7,769 nt of DNA from an uncultured Kroppenstedtia sp. GTDB taxonomy: Bacteria > Bacillota > Bacilli > Thermoactinomycetales > DSM-45169. Within the stretch, counting starts at the first letter, position 1, and each line of letters begins with the position of its first letter. The stretch covers positions 1 through 7,769 of the forward strand of contig CAUGKZ010000067.1 in NCBI GenBank assembly GCA_959600065.1. Direction: 5' to 3'. The position numbers were made by a program, and so were the translations under genes. Positions 5,443-7,769 of the stretch are shown in pieces. The notes under the pieces are model-generated. The model was not told the origin of the DNA. It worked only from the letters and a program-made list of their open reading frames with translations, and ran no database searches.

Positions 5443-7140
5443 ATGGAGACGCAACGCTTCGTTTGGCGCAAAATTGGAATTCTCACACTGGTTCTCCTGC
5501 TGATTCTTCCCACAGCGGTCTGGGGAAACGAGAGAGCAACGAACCCACCGGCAACGGAAACGGTGGCACTAGGAAAGCCCTTCCCTTGGGACCGACCGGG
5601 AGCGATTTCATCCCGTCTGCACTTGGGGACACCTGCTTCCGCCGGGTTGGTGAAGGAGCCCCTGGAAGCAATCGACCCCGCTATTGAAGAAGCGATCCAG
5701 GAGGGTTATATGCCGGGGGCCGTCGTCTTGGTGGCTCGGAAGGGGAAGATCGTCAAACATGAGGCCTACGGTTTCGCCGCCCGGGAGTGGGATGATCAGG
5801 GAAACCGGATGGACGAGCCGGTCCCGATGAAAAAGGATACTCTTTTCGATTTGGCTTCCATCAGCAAGATCTTCACTTCGGTGGCCGTAATGAAACTGTA
5901 CGAAGAAGGGAAGTTCCGACTGGATGACCCGGTGGCTAAATACATACCTGAGTTTGCACAGAAGGGGAAAGCGAAGGTCACCATCCGGCAATTGATGACC
6001 CACACTTCCGGATTTGAAGCGGAGATTCCCCTTCACGAACTCAAGGGGAGCCGCAAAGACCGGATGCAGGCGGTCTTTGCTCATTCCCTGATCCACGAGC
6101 CGGGGGAGGCCTATCTCTACAGCGATCTCAACGCGATCACCCTGGGTGCCTTGGTGGAACGGATTTCCGGGCAAAGGCAGGATGTTTTTGTCCAGAAATA
6201 TATCACCGATCCCCTGGGAATGAAGGAGACGATGTACAATCCGCCGTCCTCTTTGAAATCCCGGATCGCCGCTACAGAATACCAGCCGAAGATTGGGCGG
6301 GGGCTGGTCTGGGGAAGTGTCCATGATGAGAAGGCTTGGTCCCTGGATGGGGTGGCAGGGCATGCAGGGGTCTTCTCCACAGCAAAGGATCTGGCCATCT
6401 TCGCTCATATGTTGCTCAACCACGGACAATATGGGCATGTGCGCATTCTGAAGCCCAAGACCGTGGCTCTGATGGAGAAAAATATGAACATCGCCTTTCC
6501 CGGGGATGATCACGGACTGGGCTGGGAGCTAAACCAGAGCTGGTACATGGATGCCCTATCGGATCCTCGCACCATGGGGCATACCGGCTATGCAGGCACT
6601 TCTATCGTCATGAACCGGAGTAATGGAGCGATCGCCATCGCTCTCACCAACCGAGTGCATCCGACCCGGGATACCCCTTCTACCAATCCGGTGCGGCGTC
6701 AGGTGGCCCGCCTGACTGCTGATGCGATCCCAGTCGCTATTCCCGGCAAGGGAGGAGCCTGGTTCTCCGGTTACGGGGATGACTTGGATCGTTCCCTGAC
6801 GGGAAGCCGATGGAAGGGCACCGGTAAGAGGCTTACCTTTGACACCTGGTACCGGATGCAACCGGCAGAAAAGGGAGCCCCGACGGATTATGGCATGGTG
6901 GAAGCCTCCTCTGATGGGAAACACTGGTCGGCGATCAGTATACCGATGAGCGGGCAGAGCGAAGGATGGGTGCGCAAGGAGATTACTCTTCCTCCCCACA
7001 CCCGATCCCTCCGTTTTCGCTACCATACCGACGATCACGCCAACGGCCGCGGCTGGTACGTGAAGAATCCCAAGCTTACCGACACAAGCGGTCGCACCCT
7101 CCAAGTGAACTGGTCCGGGAAGGGAGCGGTAAGGTGGTGA
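5443..7140 (+). CDS. Secreted beta-lactamase-family serine hydrolase with InhA/MAM-like C-terminal domain
   Basis: This 565-aa exported enzyme has a signal peptide (1-28: RFVWRK, then a hydrophobic core, with likely cleavage after AVWG). A catalytic domain of the class C beta-lactamase/penicillin-binding type (PF00144-like, about 65-430) follows. It shows S139-I-S-K142 (SxxK nucleophile and lysine), the Tyr226 motif YSDLN, and HTG at 380-382 (the KTG-like box). Substrates of this family include peptidoglycan peptides, D-amino-acid amides and esters; which applies is unknown. Residues about 438-547 form an additional domain. WFSGYGDDLDRSL, LTFDTWY, DYGMVEASSDG, RFRYHTDD and GRGWYVKNPKL match the pattern of the MAM-like beta-sandwich of immune inhibitor A proteases. 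Start: ATG 5443 has GGAGGAG (5431-5437) 5 bases upstream and gives a clean signal peptide, whereas GTG 5350 would add 31 polar residues. The 76-nt gap after ecsB is A/T-rich and may hold a weak promoter. Confidence 0.9.
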   Translation: METQRFVWRKIGILTLVLLLILPTAVWGNERATNPPATETVALGKPFPWDRPGAISSRLHLGTPASAGLVKEPLEAIDPAIEEAIQEGYMPGAVVLVARKGKIVKHEAYGFAAREWDDQGNRMDEPVPMKKDTLFDLASISKIFTSVAVMKLYEEGKFRLDDPVAKYIPEFAQKGKAKVTIRQLMTHTSGFEAEIPLHELKGSRKDRMQAVFAHSLIHEPGEAYLYSDLNAITLGALVERISGQRQDVFVQKYITDPLGMKETMYNPPSSLKSRIAATEYQPKIGRGLVWGSVHDEKAWSLDGVAGHAGVFSTAKDLAIFAHMLLNHGQYGHVRILKPKTVALMEKNMNIAFPGDDHGLGWELNQSWYMDALSDPRTMGHTGYAGTSIVMNRSNGAIAIALTNRVHPTRDTPSTNPVRRQVARLTADAIPVAIPGKGGAWFSGYGDDLDRSLTGSRWKGTGKRLTFDTWYRMQPAEKGAPTDYGMVEASSDGKHWSAISIPMSGQSEGWVRKEITLPPHTRSLRFRYHTDDHANGRGWYVKNPKLTDTSGRTLQVNWSGKGAVRW

Positions 7141-7217
7141 GGTACAATCTGCTCTTTTCTCCGATTTAACAAAGGTTTCATATCGACTTAGCTGAACCTA
7201 AATATTGCTCGTCTAAT

Positions 7218-7250
7218 CTGTAAAAGGATTTTAAAAAGGGCCTTTTTCAG
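7218..7250 (+). terminator. Weak imperfect hairpin after the hydrolase gene
   Basis: CTGTAAAAGG (7218-7227) pairs with CCTTTTTCAG (7241-7250) at 9 of 10 positions around a 13-base loop. The T-run sits inside the stem rather than after it, so termination would be inefficient at best. It lies 78 bases after the stop codon. No better terminator is visible between 7141 and 7318. Confidence 0.25.
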
Positions 7251-7318
7251 CGGATATCGATGTTGGGCTAACAGTCAAACCTGAATATTAAATTCCGGAG
7301 GCGGGGGGAGAGGAAGAG

Positions 7319-7769
7319 TTGAAGAATGAAAAGGGATCTTTGTCAAACACGGATATGGAAAAAAAAGAGTCGAGGAGGCGCCGTTTCTTAAAAGTGTCGA
7401 CTTTCGTGGCCGAAGTCGCTCTTGTAGGCATATTGGCCAGTTCGTTCGGTCATCCATTGATCGAGGCGGCAACGAAAGACCGGATTTCTCCTTCAAAACA
7501 TAACAAAAAACCGGAATTAGTATTTCCCGTAATCAGTGATGTCCATATTAAGGAGAGCGGCACCAGTGATCTGAAAAAGTTTGAAACCGCGTTGGATCAA
7601 TTAAACAGACTGGCACCCAAACAGGATGCTCTTGTAACAGTTGGAGATTTAACGGATCATGGACGGGTGGAAGAATATGATCGTTTTATGTCTGTTTATA
7701 ACGCCAAAAAACAGCCGCAAGCCGTTTCCATGCTGGCAATCGGAAATCACGACTATGGGAATGGATTAT
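7319..7769 (+). CDS. Tat-exported metallophosphoesterase (3' end cut off)
   Basis: The first 150 residues of a calcineurin-like phosphoesterase are present; the gene runs past the window edge. The N-terminus carries a twin-arginine signal, RRRFLK (20-25, consensus RRxFLK), and a moderately hydrophobic stretch (about 26-44), so the protein should be folded in the cytosol and exported by Tat. The metal-site motifs follow in the usual order: D74-V-H76, G109-D-L-T-D113 and G142-N-H-D145. These bind a dinuclear metal centre that hydrolyses phosphoesters. B. subtilis PhoD and YkuE are Tat-dependent phosphoesterases, a general parallel rather than proof of orthology. Start: TTG 7319 is preferred because GGAGAGG (7307-7313) is 5 bases upstream; ATG 7355 lacks a binding site but would give MEKKESRRRRFLK, a more typical Tat leader length. 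An ATG at 7326 is out of frame and stops after 21 codons. Confidence 0.85.
   Translation, partial: MKNEKGSLSNTDMEKKESRRRRFLKVSTFVAEVALVGILASSFGHPLIEAATKDRISPSKHNKKPELVFPVISDVHIKESGTSDLKKFETALDQLNRLAPKQDALVTVGDLTDHGRVEEYDRFMSVYNAKKQPQAVSMLAIGNHDYGNGL

Noticed and set aside
5608..6513. 301-codon minus-strand ORF opposite the serine hydrolase
   Set aside because: It lies wholly antisense to a gene with clear catalytic motifs and has low-complexity shadow composition, without a start signal.
1..7769. CRISPR arrays, tRNA or rRNA genes, complete insertion sequences
   Set aside because: No regularly spaced direct repeats, no cloverleaf or rRNA sequence and no intact transposase were seen by eye in the window.

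Overview
The window looks like chromosomal DNA of a low-GC Gram-positive bacterium (Firmicutes, class Bacilli). The signs are strong GGAGG-type ribosome binding sites, simple hairpin-plus-T-run terminators, an EcsA/EcsB transporter pair, a DUF4397 protein with the Bacillus-style helical N-terminus, and a Tat-exported calcineurin-like phosphoesterase. The fairly GC-rich coding sequence would fit the Thermoactinomycetaceae, but that family-level guess is inference only.

The left half (1-3300) is sparse and visibly more A/T-rich. It holds a strong inverted repeat at the left edge, a 67-codon hypothetical ORF closed by a good terminator, one clear gene for a DUF4397-domain protein (802-1374), and then about 700 bases with no gene I can defend. 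Next come three small ORFs: a Ser/Thr-rich protein with one membrane segment (2094-2417, own terminator), a doubtful 40-aa hydrophobic ORF (2666-2788), and a basic 60-aa protein (2920-3102) with a promoter-like sequence, a ribosome binding site and a 13-bp terminator. None of these small proteins is recognised.

The right half (3300-7769) is dense and all on the + strand. ecsA (ATPase) and ecsB (membrane subunit) overlap by ATGA and would form an ABC transporter. After a 76-nt gap with no terminator comes a secreted serine hydrolase of the beta-lactamase/penicillin-binding-protein class C fold. It carries an additional C-terminal beta-sandwich domain that resembles the MAM-like domain of immune inhibitor A metalloproteases. 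The window ends inside a metallophosphoesterase with a twin-arginine signal peptide.

In Bacillus, EcsAB affects secretion, competence and intramembrane proteolysis, so two exported enzymes beside it fit a cell-envelope or secretion theme; this link is inferred from position only. I do not see a clear new defence or mobile system. The best candidates for something undescribed are the hydrolase/MAM-like fusion and the group of small orphan proteins.
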